Of a stretch of DNA of 64,000 nt, positions 9,503 to 17,959 are shown in pieces. A program made the translations under genes and the position numbers. Origin of the DNA: an uncultured delta proteobacterium (lineage in GTDB: Bacteria > Myxococcota_A > UBA9160 > JAFDET01); assembly GCA_947259215.1 (NCBI GenBank), contig CAMYLJ010000025.1, positions 1 to 64,000 of the forward strand. Direction: 5' to 3'. The notes under the pieces were generated by a model. That model made no database searches. It saw only the letters and a program-made list of their open reading frames with translations, and had not been told where the DNA came from. Position 1 is the first letter of the stretch; each line of letters begins with the position of its first letter.

Positions 9503-9517
9503 ATAGGAGGGAGCCCC

Positions 9518-10627
9518 GTGCGTTGGCTGGTCTGGCTGCTCGCCCTTCCGTTCCTGGCGCTGGGGGCGCTGCTCCTGGTTCTCGCCCTGACGCCGCCCCT
9601 GGTGCACCCCCGTCGCTTCGAGGCCCCGCCCGCGCCTCCCCTGACCGGGCCCCTGGCACCCAACGACGGGCTCGCCCGCTGCGAGATCGTCGCGGTGGAT
9701 CGCGTGCCCCACCCCGAGGAGTTCGCGCTGGACCCGGAGGGCCGGCTCTACACGGGCACCAGCGCGGGAGAGATCCTGCGCCTCACGTTCGACGGACCCG
9801 GCGAGCCGGAGATCGAGGTGTTCGCGCGGCCCGGCGGGCGCCCGAACGGCCTCGCCTTCGATGCGGACGGACACCTGCTGGTGTCGGACGACTACGACGT
9901 ACCCGGCTCGCGCATCGATCCGCAGGGGCGCGTCGAGCGCATTCCGTGGCTCAAGGGACAGGCCGCCACCGTGGCGCGCGACGGGCGCGTCTTCTTCCCC
10001 AGCGAGGAGGCGTCCTTCGCGCGCAGCGGCAACATCACCTACGACGTGATGCTGCGGCTCGCCGCCATGGACCCCAGCGGGCGGCTGCACGTGCGCGATC
10101 CCGTGACCGGGCAGGTCGACACCCTCGTCGAAGGCCTGCTCTGGCCCGACGGCGTAGCGCTCTCCGCCGACGAGGACTTCGTGGCCGTGGTCGAGCTGTC
10201 CGCCTACCGCATCACCCGCCACTGGCTGCGCGGGCCGCGGGCGGGGACCAGCGACCGCCTGATCGAGAACCTGCCGGGCATGCCCGACGGCTTCGTGTCC
10301 GACGGGGCGGGAACCTTCTACGTCAGCCTGGGGCTGCTGCGCAACGACCTGCTCGACTGGCTCCACCGCCGCCCGGCGCTCCGGGGACGCCTGAGCAACC
10401 TCCTGCGCTTTCCCGGAATGGCCGAGCGCATCGCGGCGTCTCCGCCCGGAAGCGAGCGCGGCTACGGCCTGGTGCTGGCCCTCGACGAGCAGGGTCGGGT
10501 GCTGCGCTCCTTCCACGCCCCCGGCCTCCCCATCGGTCCCGCCATCAACGCCGCCGAGCCCCACGACGGCCACCTCTACCTCGCCTCCCTCGGCGGCCAC
10601 GGCATCGCCCGCTGCCCCCTCCCCTGA
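9518..10627 (+). CDS. SMP-30/strictosidine-synthase-like membrane-anchored beta-propeller protein
   Basis: Protein of 369 residues. One hydrophobic anchor (about 3-26) is followed by a six-bladed beta-propeller of the SMP-30/gluconolactonase/strictosidine-synthase superfamily. The blades include FALDPEGRLYTGTSAGEILR near 71, NGLAFDADGHLLVSDDYD near 110 and LWPDGVALSADEDFVAVVE near 208. The closest family type is the APMAP-like strictosidine-synthase group, whose members are lactonases or arylesterases. The substrate cannot be told here. It is probably anchored in the inner membrane facing the periplasm. The start is a GTG preceded by GGAGGG. It is under the divergent TetR repressor, suggesting an inducible detoxification or catabolic role. 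Confidence 0.85.
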   Translation: MRWLVWLLALPFLALGALLLVLALTPPLVHPRRFEAPPAPPLTGPLAPNDGLARCEIVAVDRVPHPEEFALDPEGRLYTGTSAGEILRLTFDGPGEPEIEVFARPGGRPNGLAFDADGHLLVSDDYDVPGSRIDPQGRVERIPWLKGQAATVARDGRVFFPSEEASFARSGNITYDVMLRLAAMDPSGRLHVRDPVTGQVDTLVEGLLWPDGVALSADEDFVAVVELSAYRITRHWLRGPRAGTSDRLIENLPGMPDGFVSDGAGTFYVSLGLLRNDLLDWLHRRPALRGRLSNLLRFPGMAERIAASPPGSERGYGLVLALDEQGRVLRSFHAPGLPIGPAINAAEPHDGHLYLASLGGHGIARCPLP

Positions 10628-10635
10628 CGCAACGA

Positions 10636-10730
10636 GCGGGGACGCTCCTCGATTCTTGCGTCCGGGGGCACTCCTGCGCGGACCGGTGACAGGTCTGGCA
10701 CTCGACGCAAATCTCGAGGAACGTCCCCGC
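10636..10730. repeat. REP-like inverted repeat (two 27-base arms, 41-base loop)
   Basis: Arm A (10636-10662) begins GCGGGGACGCTCCTCGA and ends TTGCGTC. Arm B (10704-10730) begins GACGCAA and ends TCGAGGAACGTCCCCGC. The two arms pair at 23 of 27 positions. A related third copy sits at 30553-30578. The arrangement resembles palindromic REP/BIME elements mobilised by REP-associated transposases, but no such transposase is in the window. Arm B ends one base before the ZIP gene start and supplies its only SD-like sequence (GAGGA). Confidence 0.65.
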
Positions 10731-10731
10731 C

Positions 10732-11529
10732 GTGATCGGACTGAAGCTGGGGCTGCTGGTGGCGATCCTCGCAGCGGGGGGGATCGGGGGGGCCTTGCCG
10801 CTGCTTCGCGGTGGGCGGACCCCGGCCGGGCGCATGCTCGGGTGGGGCAACGCGGTGGCGGCGGGCATCCTGCTCGGCGCGGGGCTGATCCACATGCTGC
10901 CCGACGCCACCCGGGCCTGGGACGAGCTCGGCGGGCGCTATCCCCTGCCCTTCCTGCTGGCCGCGCTGGCCTTCGTGCTGATGTTCCTGTGCGAGCACGT
11001 GCTGCTGCCCGAGGGCGCCCACGCGATGGTGCACGCCCCGTCGGACGAGCGCTTCGCGCCGCTGCGCGCCCCGGGCCGCAGCGGCCTGGCCGCCTACGCA
11101 GTCGTGACCGCGCTCTCGGTGCACTCGTTCCTGGCCGGCCTCGCACTCGGCGCGCAGCCGGACGTGGCCGGCGCGCTGGTGATCACCGTGGCGATCCTCG
11201 CCCACAAGTCGGCGGCGGGCTTCGCCCTGGGCGTGAGCCTCGTGCGCGCGGGCGCGCCGCGGGCGCGCGCGTGGGGACTGCTGGCGCTCTTCGCCTCCGC
11301 GACGCCCGCCGGGATCCTGATCGGCATCGTGCTCGACGAAGCGCTGGAGGGCAGCGCCCGGCTCGGCTTCGAAGCCGCCTTCCTGGCGCTGGCGGCGGGG
11401 ACCTTCGCCTACGTCGCCGTGGTGGACATCCTGCGCGACGAGCTGGAGGAGCCGGGCGGACGCTTCGCGACCTGGCTGCTGGCCACCCTCGGCATGGGCG
11501 CGATGGCGGCCGTCGCCGCCTGGGTGTGA
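10732..11529 (+). CDS. ZIP-family metal (zinc) permease
   Basis: Integral inner-membrane transporter of 265 residues with about eight hydrophobic segments. The two metal-binding helices are recognisable: HSFLAGLALG near residue 130 (TM4) and HKSAAGFALG near 158 (TM5). A short loop after TM3 contains His residues (EGAHAMVHAP). ZIP proteins import Zn2+ or other divalent metals into the cytoplasm. The GTG start lies immediately after a REP-like repeat arm. It is followed 57 bases later by a small exported CxxC protein and then by an ABC metal-uptake set, which supports a zinc role. No Zur-like operator was recognised upstream. Confidence 0.88.
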   Translation: MIGLKLGLLVAILAAGGIGGALPLLRGGRTPAGRMLGWGNAVAAGILLGAGLIHMLPDATRAWDELGGRYPLPFLLAALAFVLMFLCEHVLLPEGAHAMVHAPSDERFAPLRAPGRSGLAAYAVVTALSVHSFLAGLALGAQPDVAGALVITVAILAHKSAAGFALGVSLVRAGAPRARAWGLLALFASATPAGILIGIVLDEALEGSARLGFEAAFLALAAGTFAYVAVVDILRDELEEPGGRFATWLLATLGMGAMAAVAAWV

Positions 11530-11570
11530 CACGCCAGCCCCTCTCCTTGCACCCGCCGCCGACCCCCGAG

Positions 11571-11576
11571 TAGACT
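11571..11576 (+). promoter_or_regulatory. Possible leaderless-transcript -10 box
   Basis: TAGACT ends ten bases before the ATG at 11587, and no SD sequence lies in between. A transcript starting about seven bases after the box would have almost no leader. No clear -35 was seen. Confidence 0.35.
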
Positions 11577-11586
11577 CCGACTCCTG

Positions 11587-11931
11587 ATGCGCGCTGCACG
11601 CCCGCACCGCCTGCGCCTGCTCGCGCCGCTGCTCGCCCTGGCCCTGGTGGGCCAGTCGGGCTTCCTGGTGGGGCACGTCCGGAGCACGAGCGACGTCGCC
11701 GCCCCTGTCGCCGAGTGGACCGAGAGGGCGGCGATCCTCGACGCGGCCCACGTCGACTGTCCCATCTGTCGGGCGCTGGCCCAGGCACGGACGGCACTCA
11801 CCGCGGAGAGCGCCCGCGCCGACGTCGCGTTCGCCTCCGTCGCCCGCCTGCCACTCCCCGTGCCCCGGGCGCCGCGATCCGCCCCGATCCTCGACGGCCA
11901 GCGCGCCCGCGCTCCGCCCGGCTCCGCCTAG
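11587..11931 (+). CDS. Small exported protein with CxxC motif (metal-locus associated)
   Basis: 114-residue protein of unknown function. Residues 1-29 form a basic-then-hydrophobic signal or anchor. The mature part has HVDCPIC (His55, Cys58, Cys61), a probable metal or thiol site, and a Pro/Ala/Arg-rich tail. The layout resembles small DUF2946-type periplasmic proteins often found beside metal transporters, though I cannot confirm that family. It lies between the ZIP permease and the outer-membrane/ABC metal-uptake genes, so a role in periplasmic metal handling is a reasonable inference. A start without SD behind a TAGACT box suggests its own promoter. Confidence 0.6.
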   Translation: MRAARPHRLRLLAPLLALALVGQSGFLVGHVRSTSDVAAPVAEWTERAAILDAAHVDCPICRALAQARTALTAESARADVAFASVARLPLPVPRAPRSAPILDGQRARAPPGSA

Positions 11932-12011
11932 CTCCGAACCCAGATCCGATCGACAACCCGCTCCGGCACGGAACGCGCACGCGCGCGTGCACGGACCGCG
12001 CCGGTGCCATG

Positions 12012-12033
12012 CGCCCGGCCACGGGGCCGGGCG
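12012..12033 (+). other. GC-rich hairpin before ribosome site
   Basis: CGCCCGGCC and GGCCGGGCG form a nine-base stem with a four-base loop, ending three bases before the GGAGGG ribosome site of the barrel gene at 12049. A 14-base palindrome GCACGCGCGCGTGC lies at 11977-11990. Either could attenuate, terminate or protect the transcript; the sequence does not decide. Confidence 0.4.
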
Positions 12034-12048
12034 TCGGAGGGAACCCCG

Positions 12049-13560
12049 ATGCGACGATCGCGAACGCACCCCGTGCGCGCGCTGACCTGCGCGTTCGCCC
12101 TGGCCCTGATTCCGGCCGCGGCGCACGCCGACGAAGCGGCTCCCACGAGCGACGAGCTGCAAGCCCTGAAGGCCCAGATGCAGCAGCTGATCCAGCAGAA
12201 CCGCGAGATGAAGCAGACGATCTCGGGCCTGGAGGACGCGGTGCAGGCCGCCCGGGACGAGGCCCGCTCCGCCGAGGACATGGCCCGCCAGGCCTCGCTG
12301 CCATCGGTGTCCCAGGACTACCCGGACGGGGCACTCGCCTCGCGCCAGGCGGGGAGCATGACCTTCCAGCTGCTGGACGTCTCCCTCGACGTGCTGTCGA
12401 GCTTCGGCTCGTCGACCGCCCAGGACGGCGAGCTGCTCCGCCTCCAGGGCGGCGACCACGAGCCGCGCCAGCGGAACTTCAACCTCCAGGCGCTGGAGCT
12501 GTCCTTCATGGGCGCCGTGGACCCCTACCTGAACGGTGAGGTGCACCTCGTCTACTTCTACGACCTCGAGGGCGAATCGCTCTTCGAGATCGAGGAGGCC
12601 TTCGTGACCAGCATGCAGCTGCCCTGGGGCCTGCAGGAGCACGGCCTCGAGGTGGAGTTCGGCCTGTTCTTCACGGACTTCGGCCGCGCGAATCCGCAGC
12701 ACGCCCACTTCTGGGACTGGCAGGACCAGCCGCTCATCCTGACGCGCTTCTTCGGCGAGGACGGCATGCGCGCCCCGGGTGTGCGGGTAGGCTGGCTGAC
12801 TCCGCTGCCCTGGTACTCGGAGCTGGTCCTGGGCGCCCAGAACGCCAAGGGCGAGACCATGGTGAGCTTCCTCGCCAACGAAGCGGTGTTCGAGGACCGC
12901 CCCATCGGCGGACGGCCGTTCGCCGGCCGCCCTGTCTCCGGCGTGGCCGACCTCGTGTACCTGGCCCGCTGGGTCAACGGCTTCGACCTCTCGGACACCT
13001 GGAGCACCCAGCTCGGCGTCTCGGGGCTGCTCGGACCGAACGCCACGGGCGGCGATGCCAACACCTGGATCGGCGGCGCCGACGTGGTCTTCAAGTGGCG
13101 CCCCCTAAAGACCGACCGGGGCTGGCCCTTCCTGAAGCTCGAGGGCGAGTTCCTGTACCGAGGCTACGAGGCTGACGGCTTCTTCGGCTGCCTGGAGACA
13201 CGGGACGAGGAGGAGGGCTGCGACGATCCCGTGGCCATCGGCGGCGACACGCTCAGCGACTGGGGGCTCTACGCCCAGATGCTCTGGGGCTTCCGCCGGA
13301 ACTGGTCGACCGGGATCCGCTACGAGTACGGGACCGGAAGCGGCGCCTCGATCCTGAGGTACCAGGGTCGCAGCGAGGATCCGTTCCGGGACAACCGGCA
13401 TCGGGTGTCACCGCTGCTGGTCTTTCAGCCGTCGGAGTTCTCGCGCCTGCGGCTCCAGTACAACTACGACAAGGCGGACTTCCTGCGCGACGGAGACGCG
13501 CACAGCGTCTGGGCGGGCGTCGAGTTCCTGTTCGGCTCGCACCCGGCGCACCGGTACTAG
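12049..13560 (+). CDS. Outer-membrane beta-barrel protein, metal-uptake locus
   Basis: Protein of 503 residues with a Sec signal peptide (about 1-27, ending AAAHA). A polar coiled-coil of about 50 residues follows (LQALKAQMQQLIQQNREMK), as in trimeric porins that reach the peptidoglycan. The rest has the alternating pattern and aromatic girdles of a large beta-barrel, ending PAHRY. The ATG at 12049 is preferred over an upstream GTG because GGAGGG precedes it and the signal peptide starts there. It lies ten bases before the substrate-binding protein gene, with that gene's AGGAGG overlapping its stop codon. It probably forms the outer-membrane entry for the zinc/metal ABC system. There is no TonB box or plug domain. 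Confidence 0.82.
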   Translation: MRRSRTHPVRALTCAFALALIPAAAHADEAAPTSDELQALKAQMQQLIQQNREMKQTISGLEDAVQAARDEARSAEDMARQASLPSVSQDYPDGALASRQAGSMTFQLLDVSLDVLSSFGSSTAQDGELLRLQGGDHEPRQRNFNLQALELSFMGAVDPYLNGEVHLVYFYDLEGESLFEIEEAFVTSMQLPWGLQEHGLEVEFGLFFTDFGRANPQHAHFWDWQDQPLILTRFFGEDGMRAPGVRVGWLTPLPWYSELVLGAQNAKGETMVSFLANEAVFEDRPIGGRPFAGRPVSGVADLVYLARWVNGFDLSDTWSTQLGVSGLLGPNATGGDANTWIGGADVVFKWRPLKTDRGWPFLKLEGEFLYRGYEADGFFGCLETRDEEEGCDDPVAIGGDTLSDWGLYAQMLWGFRRNWSTGIRYEYGTGSGASILRYQGRSEDPFRDNRHRVSPLLVFQPSEFSRLRLQYNYDKADFLRDGDAHSVWAGVEFLFGSHPAHRY

Positions 13561-13570
13561 GAGGCTCGAC

Positions 13571-14605
13571 GTGCAACGTACCACGACGTGGATCGCGGGC
13601 GCAGCGCTGCTCTTCGGCCTCGCGGGCGCGGCCGCCGCGAAGCCCCTGGACGTGGTTGCGACCGTCCCCGACCTCGGCGCCCTCACGCGCAGCATCGGCG
13701 GCGACCAGGTGGAGGTCACGGTCCTGGCCAAGGGCCCCCAGGATCCGCACTACGTGGAGGCACGGCCGAGCTTCATCCGCGAGCTCCACGACGCCGACCT
13801 GTTTCTGGAGGTCGGCATGGAGCTGGAACTCGGCTGGGCGCCGGTACTGTTGCGCAGCGCGCGCAACAGCGACGTCCTGCCCGGGAGCCGCGGCTACCTG
13901 AACGCCTCCACGGCCATCCGGCCGCTGGAGGTGCCCAGGATTCCGGTGGACCGCTCCATGGGCGACATCCACCTCTACGGCAATCCCCACTTCCTGGTGG
14001 ATCCGGTGCGGGGCCTGCGGGTGGCGGCGCTGATCCGGGACCGACTGGTGGAGCTGCGGCCGGCAGAGGCGGCGGGCTTCCGCGCGCGCTACGACGCGCT
14101 CGGGAAGGAGCTGATGCAGCGGCTGGTCGGGACCGAGCTGGCCGCTCGACACGGCCCGGACGCGCTCGCCGACGCCATCGAGTCCGGCGGGATCGAGGCG
14201 CTGGCGGCCGGGGACGCCGTCGCCCTGGGCGGCTGGCTGGGTGAGGCGCGCGCCCTGGCGGGCATCCGGGCCGTCGAAGACCACCAGGCCTGGGTGTACT
14301 TCGCGGACCGCTTCGGGCTCGAGCTCATCGGCACGCTCGAGCCCAAGCCCGGGATCGCGCCGACGGCGGGGCACCTGCGCGAGGTGGTGGCGGCCATGCG
14401 GGCGCAAGACGCCCGGGTGATCCTGTCGAGCGCGTACTTCGACCCGCGCCACGCGCGCTGGATCTCGGAGCGCACGGGGGCGGGCGTGGCGGCCATGGCC
14501 CACCAGGTGGGCTCGCGCGACGGCGCGGGAGACTACCTGGACATGATCGACTACAACCTGCGCCAGGTGCTCGAGGCCAGCAGAAAGGGTGCGGCGCCGT
14601 CATGA
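13571..14605 (+). CDS. znuA: Metal ABC transporter substrate-binding protein, ZnuA-like
   Basis: Periplasmic cluster A-I binding protein of 344 residues with a signal peptide (about 1-23). It probably captures Zn2+ (possibly Mn2+). Candidate ligands are His near 60 (DPHYVEARPS), His near 140 (GNPHFLVDP), His near 238 (EDHQAWVYF) and Asp near 293 (AYFDPRHA), which matches the family's three-His/one-Asp plan. The His-rich loop of many ZnuA proteins is absent, so metal specificity is uncertain. GTG start with AGGAGG seven bases upstream. The stop overlaps the ATPase start by four bases. Confidence 0.87.
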   Translation: MQRTTTWIAGAALLFGLAGAAAAKPLDVVATVPDLGALTRSIGGDQVEVTVLAKGPQDPHYVEARPSFIRELHDADLFLEVGMELELGWAPVLLRSARNSDVLPGSRGYLNASTAIRPLEVPRIPVDRSMGDIHLYGNPHFLVDPVRGLRVAALIRDRLVELRPAEAAGFRARYDALGKELMQRLVGTELAARHGPDALADAIESGGIEALAAGDAVALGGWLGEARALAGIRAVEDHQAWVYFADRFGLELIGTLEPKPGIAPTAGHLREVVAAMRAQDARVILSSAYFDPRHARWISERTGAGVAAMAHQVGSRDGAGDYLDMIDYNLRQVLEASRKGAAPS

Positions 14606-15336
14606 GCGAGGACACGCCCGTGCTGCGGGCCCGAAGCCTGGACCTGGGCTACGGCGGGGAGCCGGTGCTGCGAGGCGTGGATCTCGAGGTCCGGCGCGGT
14701 GAGCTGTGGTTCCTGATCGGTCCCAACGGCACCGGGAAGACCACCTTCCTGCGCGGCGTGCTGGGAACGCTCGCGCCCCTGGCCGGCCAGCTCGAGCTCG
14801 AGCCCGAGCTGCGCGATCGCCGGCGCCTCGGCTACGTCCCCCAACGCTGCGAACTCAACCCGACCCTGCCGACCACCGTGCGCGAGTTCGTGCGACTCGG
14901 CTTCGTGCGCTCCACGGTGCCCCGGGGCGAGCGCCGCGCCACACGCGAGCGCGCCCTCGCGCGGGTCGGGCTCGAGAATCGGGCGCGCGCCAGCTACTGG
15001 TCGCTCTCCGGCGGTCAGCGCCAGCGGGCGCTCGTGGCCCGTGCCCTGGTGCGCCGTCCGCGGCTGCTGCTGGTGGACGAGCCGACCGAGGGCCTCGACG
15101 TGGCCGCCGAGGACGCCTTCCGGCGCACCGTCGTGGAGCTGAACCGGGAGCAGGGGCTCACGCTGCTCTTCGTCACCCACAACCTGCACCTGGCCGCGCG
15201 CATCGCCACCCACGTGGCGCTCTTCGAGCTGGATGGCCGGGTCACGACGGGCAGCGCGTCCGAGCTGCTGGAGCACGACGTGATCGAGCGGGCCTTCGGC
15301 ATCTCACTGGACCTGGCGAGCCGGGAGGGGTCGTGA
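14602..15336 (+). CDS. znuC: Metal ABC transporter ATP-binding protein, ZnuC-like
   Basis: ABC ATPase of 244 residues that energises the metal permease. Walker A is GPNGTGKTT (about 41-49), the signature is LSGGQRQR (about 135), Walker B is LLLVDEPTEGLD (about 155) and the switch His is in VTHN (about 191). All essential residues are intact. It overlaps the binding-protein gene (ATGA) and the permease gene (GTGA), so the three are translationally coupled. Confidence 0.92.
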   Translation: MSEDTPVLRARSLDLGYGGEPVLRGVDLEVRRGELWFLIGPNGTGKTTFLRGVLGTLAPLAGQLELEPELRDRRRLGYVPQRCELNPTLPTTVREFVRLGFVRSTVPRGERRATRERALARVGLENRARASYWSLSGGQRQRALVARALVRRPRLLLVDEPTEGLDVAAEDAFRRTVVELNREQGLTLLFVTHNLHLAARIATHVALFELDGRVTTGSASELLEHDVIERAFGISLDLASREGS

Positions 15337-16181
15337 TCGAGAGCTTCCTCGGCTCGTGGGAGCTCTTCGGAACCACCTGGATGGTGGGGCTCCTGATCGC
15401 CGGGGTGCTCTCGGTGGTGGGCGTCTGGATCGTCGCCCGCGATCACATCTTCCTGGGCGCGGCGGTCGCGCAGGCGTCCACCCTGGGCGTGGCGGTGGCG
15501 CTCTGGCTCGCGGGTGCGGCGGCCGGCCTGCGCTCCCTCGAGTCCGACGCGGGAGCCACGGCGTTCGCGGTCGCCGCGTCGGTGGCCACCGCCTGGCTGG
15601 CGGCGCGCGTCGGCGAGGGCCGCAGCGAGAGCCACGAGGCCGTGACCGGCTGGGTGTTCCTGCTGGCGGGGAGCATCCCGGTGCTGATGCTCGCGCACAG
15701 CCCCCACGGGCTGGAGGAGGTGCAGCGGCTGCTCTTTTCCACGCTCCTGACGGCGTCCGCCGGCGACCTGGGATTCTTCGCGGCCATCGCCATCGCCACG
15801 GTATGGGCCGCGGTCGCCCTCCACGAGCGCCTGCTGCTGGTCACGCTGGATCCGGAGCTGGCGGGCGCACTCGGCCTCTCGCGGCGCGCGTGGGCGGGCG
15901 CGCTCGCGGTGTGGCTGGGCCTGGCCGTGGGGCTGTCCATCCGCTCCGCGGGCACGCTCTACACGTTCGGGTGTCTGGTGCTGCCCGCCCTGATCGCCAA
16001 GAACGTGTGCCGCGAGGTGTCGCCCATGCTGTGGGTATCGCCGCTCGTGGCCGTGAGCGCCGCGCTGGTGGGCTTCGTGCTCTCCACCGGGCTCGACTGG
16101 CCTCCGGCCCACACCAGCGTGGGGCTGCTGGCGGCGGGATTGCCCCTGGCGTGGGGCTGGCGTCGCCTGCGACGCGACTAG
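15333..16181 (+). CDS. znuB: Metal ABC transporter permease, ZnuB-like (ABC-3 family)
   Basis: Inner-membrane permease of 282 residues with about eight or nine hydrophobic helices. Typical ABC-3 features include WIVARDHIFLGAAVAQAS early and AIAIATVWAAVALHERLLLV in the middle. The late LAVGLSIRSAGTLYTFGCLV segment corresponds to the conserved region before the last helices. The start is a GTG that overlaps the ATPase stop. It is the last gene of the uptake operon and is followed at once by an intrinsic terminator. Confidence 0.9.
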   Translation: MIESFLGSWELFGTTWMVGLLIAGVLSVVGVWIVARDHIFLGAAVAQASTLGVAVALWLAGAAAGLRSLESDAGATAFAVAASVATAWLAARVGEGRSESHEAVTGWVFLLAGSIPVLMLAHSPHGLEEVQRLLFSTLLTASAGDLGFFAAIAIATVWAAVALHERLLLVTLDPELAGALGLSRRAWAGALAVWLGLAVGLSIRSAGTLYTFGCLVLPALIAKNVCREVSPMLWVSPLVAVSAALVGFVLSTGLDWPPAHTSVGLLAAGLPLAWGWRRLRRD

Positions 16182-16195
16182 CCCGCTGCGGATCC

Positions 16196-16220
16196 ATGCC
16201 CGGCGCTACCGGGCATTTTT
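16196..16220 (+). terminator. Intrinsic terminator after the metal ABC operon
   Basis: ATGCCCGG pairs perfectly with CCGGGCAT around a five-base loop (CGCTA), followed by TTTTT. This is the cleanest rho-independent terminator in the window and marks the end of the zinc/metal operon. Confidence 0.9.
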
Positions 16221-16274
16221 CGCCACACTCCGGCGGGCCGGCGGGCCGCCCTGCCTCGCTCGACAGGAGGAGCC

Positions 16275-16697
16275 ATGAACGTCAAGGTCGCTGATCTGAT
16301 GCGCGAGCAGGTGGTGACGGCGCAGCCGCACCAGACGCTGGACCACGTCCGCGGCGTGCTGGAGCGCAACGGCATCTCTGCATTGCCCATCGTGGACACG
16401 GACGGGCAGCCGGTGGGAATCGTCTCGAGCACCGACCTGCTCGCCTCCCACCCGGGCGGCACCCCGGTCTCGAAGATCATGACCGAGAAGGTCTACACGG
16501 TCCCCAAGTACGACGACGTCAGCGTCGCGGCGCGCGTCATGCGCAACCACGGGATCCACCGCGTGGTCGTGACCGACGAACGCAAGGTGGTGGGGATCCT
16601 GAGCGCCTTCGACCTCCTGAGGCTGGTGGAGGACCACCGCTTCCAGATGAAGTCGGCACCCACGCCAGGAAAGCACAAGCGAAACACCCGCACGTGA
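16275..16697 (+). CDS. CBS-domain pair protein
   Basis: Protein of 140 residues built of two CBS motifs. The first covers about 1-62 (VADLMREQVVTAQPHQTL, ISALPIVDTDGQPVGIVSSTDLL); the second covers about 66-125 (SKIMTEKVYTVPKYDDV, IHRVVVTDERKVVGILSAFDLL). CBS pairs bind adenine nucleotides such as AMP, ATP or SAM and act as energy sensors. It has a basic tail (GKHKRNTRT). A strong AGGAGG precedes the ATG. Its stop overlaps the start of the OprB-like gene (GTGA), so it heads a coupled four-gene unit. The regulatory target is unknown. Confidence 0.9.
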   Translation: MNVKVADLMREQVVTAQPHQTLDHVRGVLERNGISALPIVDTDGQPVGIVSSTDLLASHPGGTPVSKIMTEKVYTVPKYDDVSVAARVMRNHGIHRVVVTDERKVVGILSAFDLLRLVEDHRFQMKSAPTPGKHKRNTRT

Positions 16698-17959
16698 AGC
16701 TCGGCGCCGTGCTGGTGCTGGCCGCGCTGGGACCCGGACTCGCGGCGGGCGCGCGGGCCGATCCAGCCGCGGCGGCAAGCGAGCCGGCGGCGAATTGGAG
16801 CCTGCGCCGCCACCTGCGGGAGTCCCCGCAGCTGCTGGGCGGCCCGGACGGTTGGCGAAGCCAGCTCGAGCGCCGGGGGCTCTCGGTCTGGATGTTCTAC
16901 AACCAGACCCTGAGCTGGAAACCCGCCGGAGGGGCGGAGCCCGGCAGCACGGGCGGGCACAGCGGCAGCTACGACTTCTTCGCCCTAGCGCACGCCGAGG
17001 AGAGCATCGGCTGGCCCGGCCTCGACCTGCTGCTGCACGTGAAGGGCTTCTACGACCGCAACGTGAATGCCGACGTGGGCGCTCTCGGCGACCCCATCGA
17101 CGACGCCGACTTCGACCAGCCGGCCTACGTGAGCGAGCTCTGGGCGCAGCAGGCCATCCTGGACGACCGGGTCCGGCTGCGCGTGGGCTTCCTGGAGCAG
17201 CAGACGCTCTTCGACCGGAACCTCTACGCCAACAGTGAAGACCGCCAGTTCCTGAACACGTTCCTCGACAACAACGCGGTGGTGCCGCTGTCGAACGGCC
17301 TGGGGGCAGCGCTCCTGCTGGCGCCCGTCCCCTGGGCCGAGCTCGCCCTGGGCGTCGTCGACACCGACAACGTGATCACGCGTTCCGGCTTCGACACCAC
17401 CTTCGACGGCTTCGACAGCCTGAGCGGCTACGCCGAGCTCGCCCTGCGCGCGAAGCTCCCGGGTCGCGAGGGAGGCCTCTCCGGCAGCTACCGGGTCGGG
17501 GTCTTCCTGGACGGGCGCGAGAAACGGGTCTTCGGACGCCCGGCCCGAAGCGAGCGTGGACACGTCGGGGTGTATTTGAACTTCGACCAGCAGGTCCTGC
17601 GCGAAGCGGGCGCGTGGGATCAGGGGCTCGGTCTCTTCGGCCGCTTCGGGGCGGCGGACGAGGACGTGAACCGCATCGCCTGGTTCTGGTCCGTCGGCCT
17701 GGAGTACCGGGGGCTCCTGCCCGGGCGCGGCGCCGACGTGCTGGGCCTCGGCTCGTACCAGGCCATCGGGTCCGACCGCTTCCGCGACCGCGTGGATCCG
17801 GATTTCGACCGCGAGACCGGGATCGAGCTGTACTATCGCATCGCCGTGCTTCCCTGGCTCGACGTCACGCCAGACGCGCAGTTCATCCTGGACCCCGGGG
17901 CGCGCGGGACGGCGCGCAACGCCTGGGTGTTCAGCCTGCGGCTGCGGGTGCACTTCTGA
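16694..17959 (+). CDS. OprB-like carbohydrate-selective porin
   Basis: Outer-membrane protein of 421 residues with a signal peptide (about 1-22) and a terminal Phe (RLRVHF) as recognised by the BAM machinery. It matches the OprB family pattern: SQLERRGLSVWMFYNQTLSW near the N-terminus, then AQQAILDDRVRLRVGFLEQQ and FDRNLYANSEDRQFLN. Late segments include GLEYRGLLPGR and ETGIELYYRIAVLPWLDVTP. The family lets sugars or other small solutes diffuse through the outer membrane. It is translationally coupled to the CBS protein upstream and to the cytochrome-like gene downstream. Confidence 0.88.
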   Translation: MKLGAVLVLAALGPGLAAGARADPAAAASEPAANWSLRRHLRESPQLLGGPDGWRSQLERRGLSVWMFYNQTLSWKPAGGAEPGSTGGHSGSYDFFALAHAEESIGWPGLDLLLHVKGFYDRNVNADVGALGDPIDDADFDQPAYVSELWAQQAILDDRVRLRVGFLEQQTLFDRNLYANSEDRQFLNTFLDNNAVVPLSNGLGAALLLAPVPWAELALGVVDTDNVITRSGFDTTFDGFDSLSGYAELALRAKLPGREGGLSGSYRVGVFLDGREKRVFGRPARSERGHVGVYLNFDQQVLREAGAWDQGLGLFGRFGAADEDVNRIAWFWSVGLEYRGLLPGRGADVLGLGSYQAIGSDRFRDRVDPDFDRETGIELYYRIAVLPWLDVTPDAQFILDPGARGTARNAWVFSLRLRVHF

